Shown here: piece after piece, positions 40,762 through 52,486 of the stretch
Position numbering within the stretch: the first letter of the stretch is position 1
Layout: the number at the start of each line of letters is the position of its first letter
Assembly: GCA_034766995.1 (NCBI GenBank)
Contig: CM068315.1
Span: 45,262,662 to 45,326,661, forward strand
From: Acanthacorydalis orientalis
Taxonomy: Eukaryota > Arthropoda > Insecta > Megaloptera > Corydalidae
DNA length: 64,000 nucleotides
Direction of reading: 5' to 3'
Position numbers and translations under genes: made by a program
The notes under the pieces: model-generated
What the model was told of the DNA's origin: nothing
Database searches by the model: none
What the model saw: only the letters and a program-made list of their open reading frames with translations

Positions 40762-41077
40762 GTTGCCAAATTATCCTACATATCCACAAAATAAGCAATA
40801 TCCGTAATATCCACCATATACAAAATATCCGCATTTTCCGCAATATCAAAAAAATGTGATTTTTTGCAGTTTATTTGATATTTCCTACATATTTTATGGA
40901 TTGATATTAATTTTAAATAAGATATGATATAGAACAATTATATACGCATCGACCGGTATGAAATAGTTGCCATTTTTAAAACAATTTGGATATTTTATAT
41001 ATTGCGGATATGGCGGATATTGAGGATATGGCGGATATGGTTTATTTTGTTGATATGTAGGATATTTTGGTAACTAG
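40762..41077. repeat. B9 inversion centre
   Basis: Right-half inner type with private changes (ATACAAAATATCCGCATTTT). Confidence 0.85.
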
Positions 41078-41379
41078 TTAATACTGGTCGATTCGTCTTT
41101 TAATGCTTTATGTATATTTCTAGACAAAATTAACATCGGTCCATAATAAATGTCGGAAATATCAAAAAAACCGCAAAATATCTGCAAAATTTTCCGTTAT
41201 TCCTTCATAAAATATGCAAAATGTTATAAAACTAGCAACTATTTCATACCGTTCGATGCGTATTCTCATGTTCTATATCGTAAAAGAGACAAAATTAACA
41301 TAGGTTCATAATTGATACCGAAAAAGTGACAAAAACCGCGAAATATCCGCAAAAAATCCGCAAAAATAAACGTTTTTCT

Positions 41380-42440
41380 TGCTTAAAATAGCCAAAATGT
41401 AAAAAAAATTACAAAAATTTCATACTGTTCGATGCGTATTCTCATGTTCTATATCATAAGATAATAATAATTACCAAAAATAACTCAAAAACCCCCAAAA
41501 ATCGCATTTTTTTGGATTTTGCGGATATGCGGATATGGCGGATACGCAAAAATACACGTTTTTCTTGCTTAAAATATCCAAAATGTAAAAAAAATTACAA
41601 AAATTTCATACTGTTCGATGCGTATTCTCATGTTCTATATCATAAGATAATAATAATTACCAAAAATAACTCAAAAACCCCCAAAAATCGCATTTTTTTG
41701 GATTTTGCGGATATGCGGATATGGCGGATACGCAAAAATACACGTTTTTCTTGCTTAAAATAGCCAAAATGTAACAAAAATGACAAAAATTTCATACTGT
41801 TCGATGCGTATTCTCATGTTCTATATCATAAGATAATAATAATTACCAAAAATAACTCAAAAACCCCCAAAAATCGCATTTTTTTTAAATTTTGCGGATA
41901 TGCGGATATGGCGGATACGCAAAAATACACGTTTTTCTTGCTTAAAATATCCAAAATGTAAAAAAAATTACAAAAATTTCATACTGTTCGATGCGTATTC
42001 TCATGTTCTATATCATAAGATAATAATAATTACCAAAAATAACTCAAAAAACCCCAAAAATCGTATTTTTTTGGATTTTGCGGATATGCGGATATGGCGG
42101 ATACGCAAAAATACACGTTTTTCTTGCTTAAAATAGCCAAAATGTAAAAAAAATGACAAAAATTTCATACTGTTCGATGCGTATTCTCATGTTCTATATC
42201 ATAAGATAATAATAATTACCAAAAATAACTCAAAAACCCCCAAAAATCGCATTTTTTTGGATTTTGCGGATATGCGGATATGGCGGATACGCAAAAATAA
42301 ACGTTTTTCTTGCTTAAAATATCCAAAATGTAAAAAAAATTACAAAAATTTCATACTGTTCGATGCGTATTTTAATGTTCTATATCATAAGATAATAATA
42401 AATAACAAAAAATAACAAAAAACCCCCAAAAATCGCATTT
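41380..42440 (-). repeat. Run of minus-oriented 186-bp monomers
   Basis: These are the reverse complement of the plus runs (AAACGTTTTTCTTGCTTAAA, TTCATACTGTTCGATGCGTA). Equivalent minus runs precede other A centres at about 22.85-23.57, 28.20-28.74, 31.25-31.79, 36.6-37.15, 39.05-39.77 and 44.15-45.24 kb. The short frames found here are read-through of the repeat. Confidence 0.9.
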
Positions 42441-42442
42441 TT

Positions 42443-42599
42443 TTGGATTTTGCGGATATGCGGATATGGCGGATACGCGGATATGGCGGATATTGCGGAT
42501 ATGGCGGATATGATATCCGCCGCGGATATGATATCCGCCGTATCCGCCATATCCGCAATATCCGCGTATCCGCCATATCCGCATATCCGCAAAATCCAA
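42443..42599. repeat. A9 palindrome centre (2 core units)
   Basis: Two core units. The block around it is nearly identical to A10 at an offset of about 2.80 kb. Confidence 0.9.
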
Positions 42600-43573
42600 A
42601 AAAATGCGATTTTTGGGGGTTTTTGAGTTATTTTTGGTAATTATTATTATCTTATGATATAGAACATGAGAATACGCATCGAACAGTATGAAATTTTTGT
42701 CATTTTTTTTACATTTTGGCTATTTTAAGCAAGAAAAACGTTTATTTTTGCGTATCCGCCATATCCGCATATCCGCAAAATCCAAAAAAATGCGATTTTT
42801 GGGGGTTTTTGAGTTATTTTTGGTATTTATTATTATCTTATGATATAGAACATGAGAATACGCATCGAACAGTATGAAATTTTTGTAATTTTTTTTACAT
42901 TTTGGTTATTTTAAGCAAGAAAAACGTTTATTTTTGCGTATCCGCCATATCCGCATATCCGCAAAATCCAAAAAAATACGATTTTTGGGGGTTTTTGAGT
43001 TATTTTTGGTATTTATTATTATCTTATGATATAGAACATGAGAATACGCATCGAACAGTATGAAATTTTTGTCATTTTTTTTACATTTTGGATATTTTAA
43101 GCAAGGAAAACGTTTTTTTTTGCGGATATTTTGCGGATATTTTGCGGTTTTTGTAACTTTTTCGGTATCCATTGTGAACCGATGTTATTTTTGTCTCATT
43201 TATGATATAGAACATTAAAATAGGCATCGGATAGTATGAAATAGTTGCCACTTTTTTAACATTTTGGATATTTTAGGCATGAAAAACCTTTAATTTCGCG
43301 AATTTTTCGCGGTTTTTGTGACTTTTACGGTATCTATTATAAACCGATGTCAATTTTGACTCAAGTATGAAATAGAACATTAAATAACGAGTAGAACAGT
43401 ATGAAATAGTTGCTAGTTTTATAAAATTTTGGGTATTTTATGAAGGAAAAACTGTAATTTTTGCTGATTTTTTGCAGTTTTTATGATATTTCCGACATTT
43501 ATTACGGACAGATATTAATTTAGTCTAGAAATATACATAAAGCATTAAAAGACAAATCGACCAGTATTAATTA

Positions 43574-43880
43574 GTTGCCAAATTATCCTACATATCCACA
43601 AAATAAGCAATATCCGTAATATCCACCATATACGAAATATCCGCATTATCCGCAATATCAAAAAAATGTGATTTTTTGCAGTTTATTTGATATTTCCTAC
43701 ATATTTTATGGATTGATATTAATTTTAAATAAGATATGATATAGAACAATTATATACGCATCGACCGGTATGAAATAGTTGCCATTTTTAAAACAATTTG
43801 GATATTTTATATATTGCGGATATTGAGGATATGGCGGATATGGTTTATTTTGTTGATATGTAGGATATTTTGGTAACTAG
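43574..43880. repeat. B10 inversion centre
   Basis: Right-half type lacking one GGCGGATAT link (TATTGCGGATATTGAGGATA), shared with B11. Confidence 0.85.
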
Positions 43881-45245
43881 TTAATACTGGTCGATTCGTC
43901 TTTTAATGCTTTATGTATATTTCTAGACAAAATTAACATCGGTCCATAATAAATGTCGGAAATATCAAAAAAACCGCAAAATATCTGCAAAAATTTCCGT
44001 TATTCCTTCATAAAATATGCAAAATGTTATAAAACTAGCAACTATTTCATACCGTTCGATGCGTATTCTCATGTTCTATATCGTAAAAGAGACAAAATTA
44101 ACATAGGTTCATAATTGATACCGAAAAAGTGACAAAAACCGCGAAATATCCGCAAAAAATCCGCAAAAATAAACGTTTTTCTTGCTTAAAATAGCCAAAA
44201 TGTAAAAAAAATTACAAAAATTTCATACTGTTCGATGCGTATTCTCATGTTCTATATCATAAGATAATAATAATTACCAAAAATAACTCAAAAACCCCCA
44301 AAAATCGCATTTTTTTGGATTTTGCGGATATGCGGATATGGCGGATACGCAAAAATACACGTTTTTCTTGCTTAAAATATCCAAAATGTAAAAAAAATTA
44401 CAAAAATTTCATACTGTTCGATGCGTATTCTCATGTTCTATATCATAAGATAATAATAATTACCAAAAATAACTCAAAAACCCCCAAAAATCGCATTTTT
44501 TTGGATTTTGCGGATATGCGGATATGGCGGATACGCAAAAATACACGTTTTTCTTGCTTAAAATAGCCAAAATGTAACAAAAATGACAAAAATTTCATAC
44601 TGTTCGATGCGTATTCTCATGTTCTATATCATAAGATAATAATAATTACCAAAAATAACTCAAAAACCCCCAAAAATCGCATTTTTTTGGATTTTGCGGA
44701 TATGCGGATATGGCGGATACGCAAAAATACACGTTTTTCTTGCTTAAAATATCCAAAATGTAAAAAAAATTACAAAAATTTCATACTGTTCGATGCGTAT
44801 TCTCATGTTCTATATCATAAGATAATAATAATTACCAAAAATAACTCAAAAAACCCCAAAAATCGTATTTTTTTGGATTTTGCGGATATGCGGATATGGC
44901 GGATACGCAAAAATACACGTTTTTCTTGCTTAAAATAGCCAAAATGTAAAAAAAATGACAAAAATTTCATACTGTTCGATGCGTATTCTCATGTTCTATA
45001 TCATAAGATAATAATAATTACCAAAAATAACTCAAAAACCCCCAAAAATCGCATTTTTTTGGATTTTGCGGATATGCGGATATGGCGGATACGCAAAAAT
45101 AAACGTTTTTCTTGCTTAAAATATCCAAAATGTAAAAAAAATTACAAAAATTTCATACTGTTCGATGCGTATTTTAATGTTCTATATCATAAGATAATAA
45201 TAAATAACAAAAAATAACAAAAAAAACCCCAAAAATCGCATTTTT

Positions 45246-45402
45246 TTGGATTTTGCGGATATGCGGATATGGCGGATACGCGGATATGGCGGATATTGCG
45301 GATATGGCGGATATGATATCCGCCGCGGATATGATATCCGCCGTATCCGCCATATCCGCAATATCCGCGTATCCGCCATATCCGCATATCCGCAAAATCC
45401 AA
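45246..45402. repeat. A10 palindrome centre (2 core units)
   Basis: Two core units, a duplicate of A9 with its flanking monomer runs. Confidence 0.9.
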
Positions 45403-46191
45403 AAAAATGCGATTTTTGGGGGTTTTTGAGTTATTTTTGGTAATTATTATTATCTTATGATATAGAACATGAGAATACGCATCGAACAGTATGAAATTTT
45501 TGTCATTTTTTTTACATTTTGGCTATTTTAAGCAAGAAAAACGTTTATTTTTGCGTATCCGCCATATCCGCATATCCGCAAAATCCAAAAAAATGCGATT
45601 TTTGGGGGTTTTTGAGTTATTTTTGGTATTTATTATTATCTTATGATATAGAACATGAGAATACGCATCGAACAGTATGAAATTTTTGTAATTTTTTTTA
45701 CATTTTGGATATTTTAAGCAAGAAAAACGTTTTTTTTTTGCGGATATTTTGCGGATATTTTGCGGTTTTTGTAACTTTTTCGGTATCCATTGTGAACCGA
45801 TGTTATTTTTGTCTCATTTATGATATAGAACATTAAAATAGGCATCGGATAGTATGAAATAGTTGCCACTTTTTTAACATTTTGGATATTTTAGGCATGA
45901 AAAACCTTTAATTTCGCGAATTTTTCGCGGTTTTTGTGACTTTTACGGTATCTATTATAAACCGATGTCAATTTTGACTCAAGTATGAAATAGAACATTA
46001 AATAACGAGTAGAACAGTATGAAATAGTTGCTAGTTTTATAAAATTTTGGGTATTTTATGAAGGAAAAACTGTAATTTTTGCTGATTTTTTGCAGTTTTT
46101 ATGATATTTCCGACATTTATTACGGACAGATATTAATTTAGTCTAGAAATATACATAAAGCATTAAAAGACAAATCGACCAGTATTAATTA

Positions 46192-46498
46192 GTTGCCAAA
46201 TTATCCTACATATCCACAAAATAAGCAATATCCGTAATATCCACCATATACGAAATATCCGCATTATCCGCAATATCAAAAAAATGTGATTTTTTGCAGT
46301 TTATTTGATATTTCCTACATATTTTATGGATTGATATTAATTTTAAATAAGATATGATATAGAACAATTATATACGCATCGACCGGTATGAAATAGTTGC
46401 CATTTTTAAAACAATTTGGATATTTTATATATTGCGGATATTGAGGATATGGCGGATATGGTTTATTTTGTTGATATGTAGGATATTTTGGTAACTAG
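46192..46498. repeat. B11 inversion centre
   Basis: Same deletion as B10 (TATTGCGGATATTGAGGATA), about 2618 bp after it. Confidence 0.85.
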
Positions 46499-46932
46499 TT
46501 AATACTGGTCGATTCGTCTTTTAATGCTTTATGTATATTTCTAGACAAAATTAACATCGGTCCATAATAAATGTCGGAAATATCAAAAAAACCGCAAAAT
46601 ATCTGCAAAAATTTCCGTTATTCCTTCATAAAATATGCAAAATGTTATAAAACTAGCAACTATTTCATACCGTTCGATGCGTATTCTCATGTTCTATATC
46701 GTAAAAGAGACAAAATTAACATAGGTTCATAATTGATACCGAAAAAGTGACAATAACCGCGAAATATCCGCAAAACATCCGCAAAAATAAACGTTTCTCT
46801 TGCTTAAAATATCCAAAATGTAAAAAAAATGACAAAAATTTCATACTGTTCGATGCGTATTCTCATGTTCTATATCATAAGATAATAATAATTACCAAAA
46901 ATAACTCAAAAACCCCCAAAAATCGCATTTTT

Positions 46933-47107
46933 TTGGATTTTGCGGATATGCGGATATGGCGGATACGCGGATATGGCGGATATTGCGTATATGGCGGATA
47001 TGATATCCGCCGCGGATATGATATCCGCCGCGGATATGATATCCGCCGTATCCGCCATATCCGCAATATCCGCGTATCCGCCATATCCGCATATCCGCAA
47101 AATCCAA
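46933..47107. repeat. A11 palindrome centre (3 core units)
   Basis: Three core units, with one arm variant (GCGTATATGGCGG). It lies closest to its left B centre, with the shortest left arm of the A7-A11 set. Confidence 0.9.
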
Positions 47108-48267
47108 AAAAATGCGATTTTTGGTGGTTTTTGAGTTATTTTTGGTATTTATTATTATCTTATGATATAGAACATGAGAATACGCGTCGAACAGTATGAA
47201 ATTTTTGTCATTTTTTTTACATTTTGGTTATTTTAAGCAAGAAAAACGTTTATTTTTGCGTATCCGCCATATCCGCATATCCGCAAAATCCAAAAAAATG
47301 CGATTTTTGGGGGTTTTTGAGTTATTTTTGGTATTTATTATTATCTTATGATATAGAACATGAGAATACGCATCGAACAGTATGAAATTTTTGTCATTTT
47401 TTTTACATTTTGGTTATTTTATGCAAGAAAAACGTTTATTTTTGCGTATCCGCCATATCCGCATATCCGCAAAATCCAAAAAAATGCGATTTTTGGGGGT
47501 TTTTGAGTTATTTTTGGTATTTATTATTATCTTATGATATAGAACATGAGAATACGCATCGAACAGTATGAAATTTTTGTAATTTTTTTTACATTTTGGT
47601 TATTTTAAGCAAGAAAAACGTTTATTTTTGCGTATCCGCCATATCCGCATATCCGCAAAATCCAAAAAAATACGATTTTTGGGGGTTTTTGAGTTATTTT
47701 TGGTATTTATTATTATCTTATGATATAGAACATGAGAATACGCATCGAACAGTATGAAATTTTTGTCATTTTTTTTACATTTTGGATATTTTAAGCAAGA
47801 AAAACGTTTTTTTTTGCGGATATTTTGCGGATATTTTGCGGTTTTTGTAACTTTTTCGGTATCCATTGTGAACCGATGTTATTTTTGTCTCATTTATGAT
47901 ATAGAACATTAAAATAGGCATCGGATAGTATGAAATAGTTGCCACTTTTTTAACATTTTGGATATTTTAGGCATGAAAAACCTTTAATTTCGCGAATTTT
48001 TCGCGGTTTTTGTGACTTTTTCGGTATCTATTATAAACCGATGTCAATTTTGACTCAAGTATGAAATAGAACATTAAATAACGAGTAGAACAGTATGAAA
48101 TAGTTGCTAGTTTTATAAAATTTTGGGTATTTTATGAAGGAAAAACTGTAATTTTTGCGGCTTTTTTGCGGTTTTTTTAATATTTCCGGCATTTATTACG
48201 GACAGATATTAATTTTGTCTAGAAATATACATAAAGCATTAAAAGACGAATCGACCAGTATTAATTA

Positions 48268-48600
48268 GTTGCCAAATTATCCTACATATCCACAAAATAA
48301 GCAATATCCGTAATATCCACCTTATACGAAATGTCCGCATTATCCGCAATAACCGCAATATCAAAAAAAATGTGATTTTTTGCAGTTTTTTTGATATTTC
48401 CTACATTTTTTATGGACTGATATTAATTTTAAATAAGATATCATATAGAACAATTATATACGCATCGACCGGTATGAAATAGTTGCCATTTTTAAACAAT
48501 TTGGATATTTTATACATTGCGGATATGACGGATATTGAGGATATGGCGGATATTGCGGATATGGTTTATTTTGTTGATATGTAGGATTTGTGGTAACTAG
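48268..48600. repeat. B12 inversion centre (terminal, old type)
   Basis: Shares CTTATACGAAATGTCCGCAT, AATAACCGCAATATC and CTTTTAAGGCTTTATG with B1 and not with B2-B11. The array ends about 330 bp further on. Confidence 0.85.
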
Positions 48601-48934
48601 TTAATACTGGTCGATTCGTCTTTTAAGGCTTTATGTATATTTCTAGACAAAATTATCATCGGTCCATAATAAATGTCGGAAATATCAAAAAAACCGCAAA
48701 ATATCTGCAAAAATTTCCGTTATTCCTTCATAAAATATGCAAAATGTTATAAAACTAGCAACTATTTCATACTGTTCGATGCGTAATTTCATGTTCTATA
48801 TCGTAAAAGAGACAAAATTAACATAGGTTCATAATTGATACCGAAAGAGTTACAAAAACCGCGAAATATCCGCAAAAATACAAGTCTTGATTAAAATATC
48901 CAAAATGTTATAAAAATGGTTACTAAAAAAAAGA

Positions 48935-49110
48935 TCAAAGTTACATTTCACTGAATTACTCTCAATCTACAAACCACCAAATTTTATCCGTCAAAAATGT
49001 TAAAAAATGATTAACAATTTCTAGCACATTTTTTTATGGAATATTTTTTGCTTGTAAAGTGAGAGAATATTCCTGCATCTGTGAAAATGAATTTAGCCGC
49101 ATTGATAAAA
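48935..49110. repeat. Hairpin MITE family, copy 11, at the right array edge
   Basis: CATTTCACTGAATTACTCTC, TCTACAAACCACCAAATTTT and GTTAAAAAATGATTAACAAT are followed by TGCTTGTAAAGTGAGAGAAT and CTGTGAAAATGAATTTAGCC. It starts within about 15 bp of the last array sequence. Confidence 0.65.
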
Positions 49111-49399
49111 CTGTACTGTGATTAAAATTATAGCCACTGATAGTGTACATGAGTACTGCAGAAATCATCTATTTCAAAGAGCAAAATTGTGTATTTAAAT
49201 GTTGGCAGGATATAGAGAATATGGATCATCAATTCCATAAATAAGTTTTTATAAAATACTTTAAATTTTTAAAAAAATACTAGGATGTCATTAAAATTCC
49301 CTCACGATTCGATAATTAGATAATTGTTTTTTTTTACCTTCATTGTTATTAATCTTATATTGTACAGATTTAACCAGTGTCAGAACTAATACAGTAGTG

Positions 49400-49655
49400 T
49401 TGTCATTGGTTAAAATCACTTTTACATATAATTTTCCACTCACTCTACAAACCATACATTTTTCTAATCAAAAACGTTCAATAGTCGACTATCGATCATT
49501 TTTGATTGTTGTTTATACTTGTTTGATAGCATACCATCATCCTCAGATCATACGATACATAAAATATAATCAATAACCAATTATTGACTATTTTTGACCA
49601 GAAAAATCTTGTGGTTTGTGGACAAGTGAAAATTCATTTGTGTAAATAAGAACAT
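49400..49655. repeat. Hairpin MITE family, copy 12
   Basis: A good example: AATTTTCCACTCACTCTACA, TAATCAAAAACGTTCAATAG, CGATCATTTTTGATTGTTGT, CATCATCCTCAGATC, TATTGACTATTTTTGACCAG, TTGTGGTTTGTGGACAAGTG and AAATTCATTTGTG. The short open frame overlapping it is not a gene. Confidence 0.75.
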
Positions 49656-49659
49656 ATTT

Positions 49660-51240
49660 TTCAGATTTTTTGTTAAAAAGTATTTTCATACTTTAATTCT
49701 AGTTTTAAAAACTTCAAACTTTTATATTTATAAAATAATATTTGACTTTTTCTGAAACTTATTTAATAGAAATATTTTAACAATTTATATAAAGACTCTA
49801 ATACTGCTTCTGAGTTTTTCTCGGAAAATTCACACTAAATAAAGGTTTCTTTTTTCATTATAAAATAATTTCTATCCATTAACCATTTTTATTCATAAAA
49901 AATCATTTATAATCATGAAAAAAAAAAACAATTATAAAATAATATACGTGTTTAAACAGAAGTTTTAATTTAGTTTTCAATAAAAGCTATGTACGGTAGA
50001 AAATTTACTTCAGCGCAAAAAGTATGTTTATATGAAATATTGATTATTCTTTCACGCCCAAATCAATTTACACGTCGTTCTAATTAGATACTCTGTATAA
50101 TACGTTGAAAGAAAACCTTCACATTTTATATTGCACGCAATTAGCGTATCTAATTCTCACTTAATGCCAGTTTATCAAATGATGGAATAACACATCATGC
50201 ATGTCCTTCGCATTCGCAGTTTGACAAGATTAATAAAATAGACATGCATATATTAAAAGAGCATATCAAATGTTTACTTGAAAAAAATCATGTAACACAA
50301 ATATTGATCATTTCTCAAAGCTATTAATAACAGTGAAATGTGATTGACGATTGATATAGAAGTAATAAATTGACGAAATGATGAAATCGAAATTTAAGAT
50401 TCAGTATATATAAATGATTTGAAAATATATTTACATTAGTTTTTTTTTTATTATAAATGAATATTATTCATTTCATTTCTGGCGTCCAAAATATAAAAAT
50501 CTACAGATATTTATTAGTGTGCAAACGTTACCTCGTTACAGTTATTTAGAGTTCCTTAACGTTTGCAGAATGTCGCTGCTTTTTAAATCGTAAATATTGC
50601 ATTGTGTTGTATTTGTTTACTTGTTCGTGACGTGAATAGCAAAGATATCTAAAAAACGTGATTTTTTTAGAATTCATGATACAATTTTATCAAGTAGTCC
50701 ACACCCAGATAAAAATATATGCATAAAAAAAATGTTTCACTATCTTGTTGAAGTAACAATACAGACTAAAAATGTTTTGACATTCTTTTAACAAATATTT
50801 TGTTGTAATACAAACAGAATGTTTAAAAATTGATCTTATCATATTAAATATTTTATATGCTTACAGAGATAAGAAATTGGTTACAGAACAAAAAACGATT
50901 TCTAATTTTGAAAATTTATTTTGAAATATTTATTATTAAGGCGGACGTATGCTAATACGACTTTATCCCTACTACACTTATTTTACAATATATTTATTAT
51001 ACATTTTTCTGATAAATTTAATTTTAAGTTTCCAAATAAAATACTATTTTCTACCTCGTCTCTTGATTTTAGAATGTAATTATTCAATCTGAATATCTTT
51101 TTCTGTGCTTGATATTCAGTTACATTTAGCATTTTAGAGACTGGCCTTGTAGACCAGTGGATTATCTAAAATCTATCTTAATACAGCAAATAGTAGTAAA
51201 AACATATTCAGATAATCTATAAGTACGAAAACGATCAGTA
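49660..51240. other. Intronic unique sequence, no exon recognised
   Basis: AT-rich. A somewhat less AT-rich stretch at about 50140-50240 (ATGATGGAATAACACATCAT, GCATGTCCTTCGCATTCGCA) could be conserved noncoding sequence, but nothing identifies it. Confidence 0.4.
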
Positions 51241-51249
51241 TGAAATAAT

Positions 51250-51487
51250 TACAATGGTAGCGCCATATATTCTCGGCCTAACACAGACGTGGCCCCTAGC
51301 GTTTATTACTTTTTCGATAATTTGAAAAAAGGTTGACGTGGACACCGATTTAATGATAACAATAAGCTGAAAACAGCGGTAACTGAGCACTTTAATGCAA
51401 AGACAAAAGATTATTTTTATAAGGGTGTAGAATTATTAAGTCCTGAAAAAATGTATTGAAGTCAAAGAGGGTTATGTAGAAAAATAG
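51250..51487 (+). pseudogene. C-terminal mariner transposase fragment
   Basis: The plus strand reads VAPSVYYFFDNLKKG, a stop, RGHRFNDNNKLKTAVTEHFN and AKTKDYFYKGVELL. After a frameshift it ends CIEVKEGYVEK with TAG at 51485-51487. This is the last quarter of a mariner transposase. The third catalytic Asp of APSD is Val here, and there is an in-frame stop. It is clearly different in sequence from the 4.1-kb and 13.7-kb relics, so it is a separate insertion. Confidence 0.8.
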
Positions 51488-51489
51488 TA

Positions 51490-52448
51490 AAATCTTATTT
51501 GTTTATTTACATTTCAAACTGGGCCGTGAATATTAATGTTACTCTTTTATATTTTTAAATGCAAAGTAATAAAAGTGAAAAAACAGTAATATAAAAATCT
51601 AACATAAGAAAAATACATCTATGAAAAAATTAATTAATATAAACATTACTGTCAAATGCATAAACGTGATATTGTATTATAAAAGCGTTGTATAAAACAT
51701 TCTAAAAATTGTTTATATTTTAACAGACATTAAAAATTTCAATGAAGACATTCAATTAATCGATTTAATTAATAAGTAGGAAGTACTCGACATCTAAACT
51801 ATGAAATTACAGTCACTAATTGACAAATTAATGTCATTCGAACGAAAACTAAGTGTAACTAAGATATATTAAAAATCCTAGCGATCTAATCGTTAGATTC
51901 GAAACTATGAAATAATATCAAAGAAATTTCCACCTTTTTATCATCTTTAACCGGTTATTATACAAAACAATATAAATAAATATATGAACTATTCTTTAGA
52001 GTGATGTCATACATTCGCATATAAAATGTTTACTGAAGACCAAGGTTATCTTTAAAAAAAACGTTCAGTTAGTCAATAGCGAAAATAAGTTTATTCCATA
52101 AATAAATATTACGTTAGGTAACATAATGTGGACATAAATGTAATAAATCTGCAAGAAATGGATTCATATTTTAATATGAAACATATTTGAATGCATAAGT
52201 GCTTTTATATTTTTCATATTGTTTTTGCAAAATGAATTTTTTGCTTGTTAGAACTTTTTTCTTTTTAATAAAACATAAGATTTTAAAAATAACATTTTCA
52301 AAAATTAGCATGTTTTATTTGCTCATTGCATATTGTATACATTTAACATAAAATTGTATACTTTTATTACAAATAAAGTACGTTTTAAATCTAACGATAA
52401 TTATGTGCATTAAAAACATCAATTTATCAAACAGGTCTTATAAGTATA

Positions 52449-52486
<38 letters not shown>

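Larger units (their letters stand above)
19965..48925. repeat. ~29-kb mirror-symmetric array of one monomer in both orientations
   Basis: The whole stretch is made of a 150-186 bp monomer. Its skeleton is GATATAGAACAT, then ACGCATCGAACAGTATGAAA, then ACATTTTGG.TATTTTA, joined by GGATATGGCGGATAC-type links. Runs of plus-oriented monomers (e.g. 34600-35580, exact 186-bp spacing) alternate with minus-oriented runs (e.g. 44150-45240). The switches occur at 11 A centres and 12 B centres in strict alternation from B1 (20.37 kb) to B12 (48.60 kb). Arm lengths are unequal and monomer counts vary, as expected from unequal exchange. The many short frames on both strands reflect the 18-bp and related periods, not genes. 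It is satellite-like but has foldback-element-like architecture, and I recognise no transposase in it. Confidence 0.9.

Noticed and set aside
21250..47199. Dozens of 60-150 codon open frames with Ile-Ser-Ala, Tyr-Pro or Arg-Gly-Tyr repeats on both strands of the array
   Set aside because: They arise because the 18-bp core and the GGATATGGC links are multiples of three and lack stops. The same DNA is open on both strands and in several frames, and no start context, splice sites or protein family support them.
19965..48925. CRISPR-like array
   Set aside because: Repeats are long, in both orientations, with no unique spacers, and the genome is animal.
19965..48925. Centromeric satellite
   Set aside because: Possible for a 186-bp monomer, but the array is short, lies between single-copy TPPP sequences and alternates in orientation. 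Nothing here tests centromere function.
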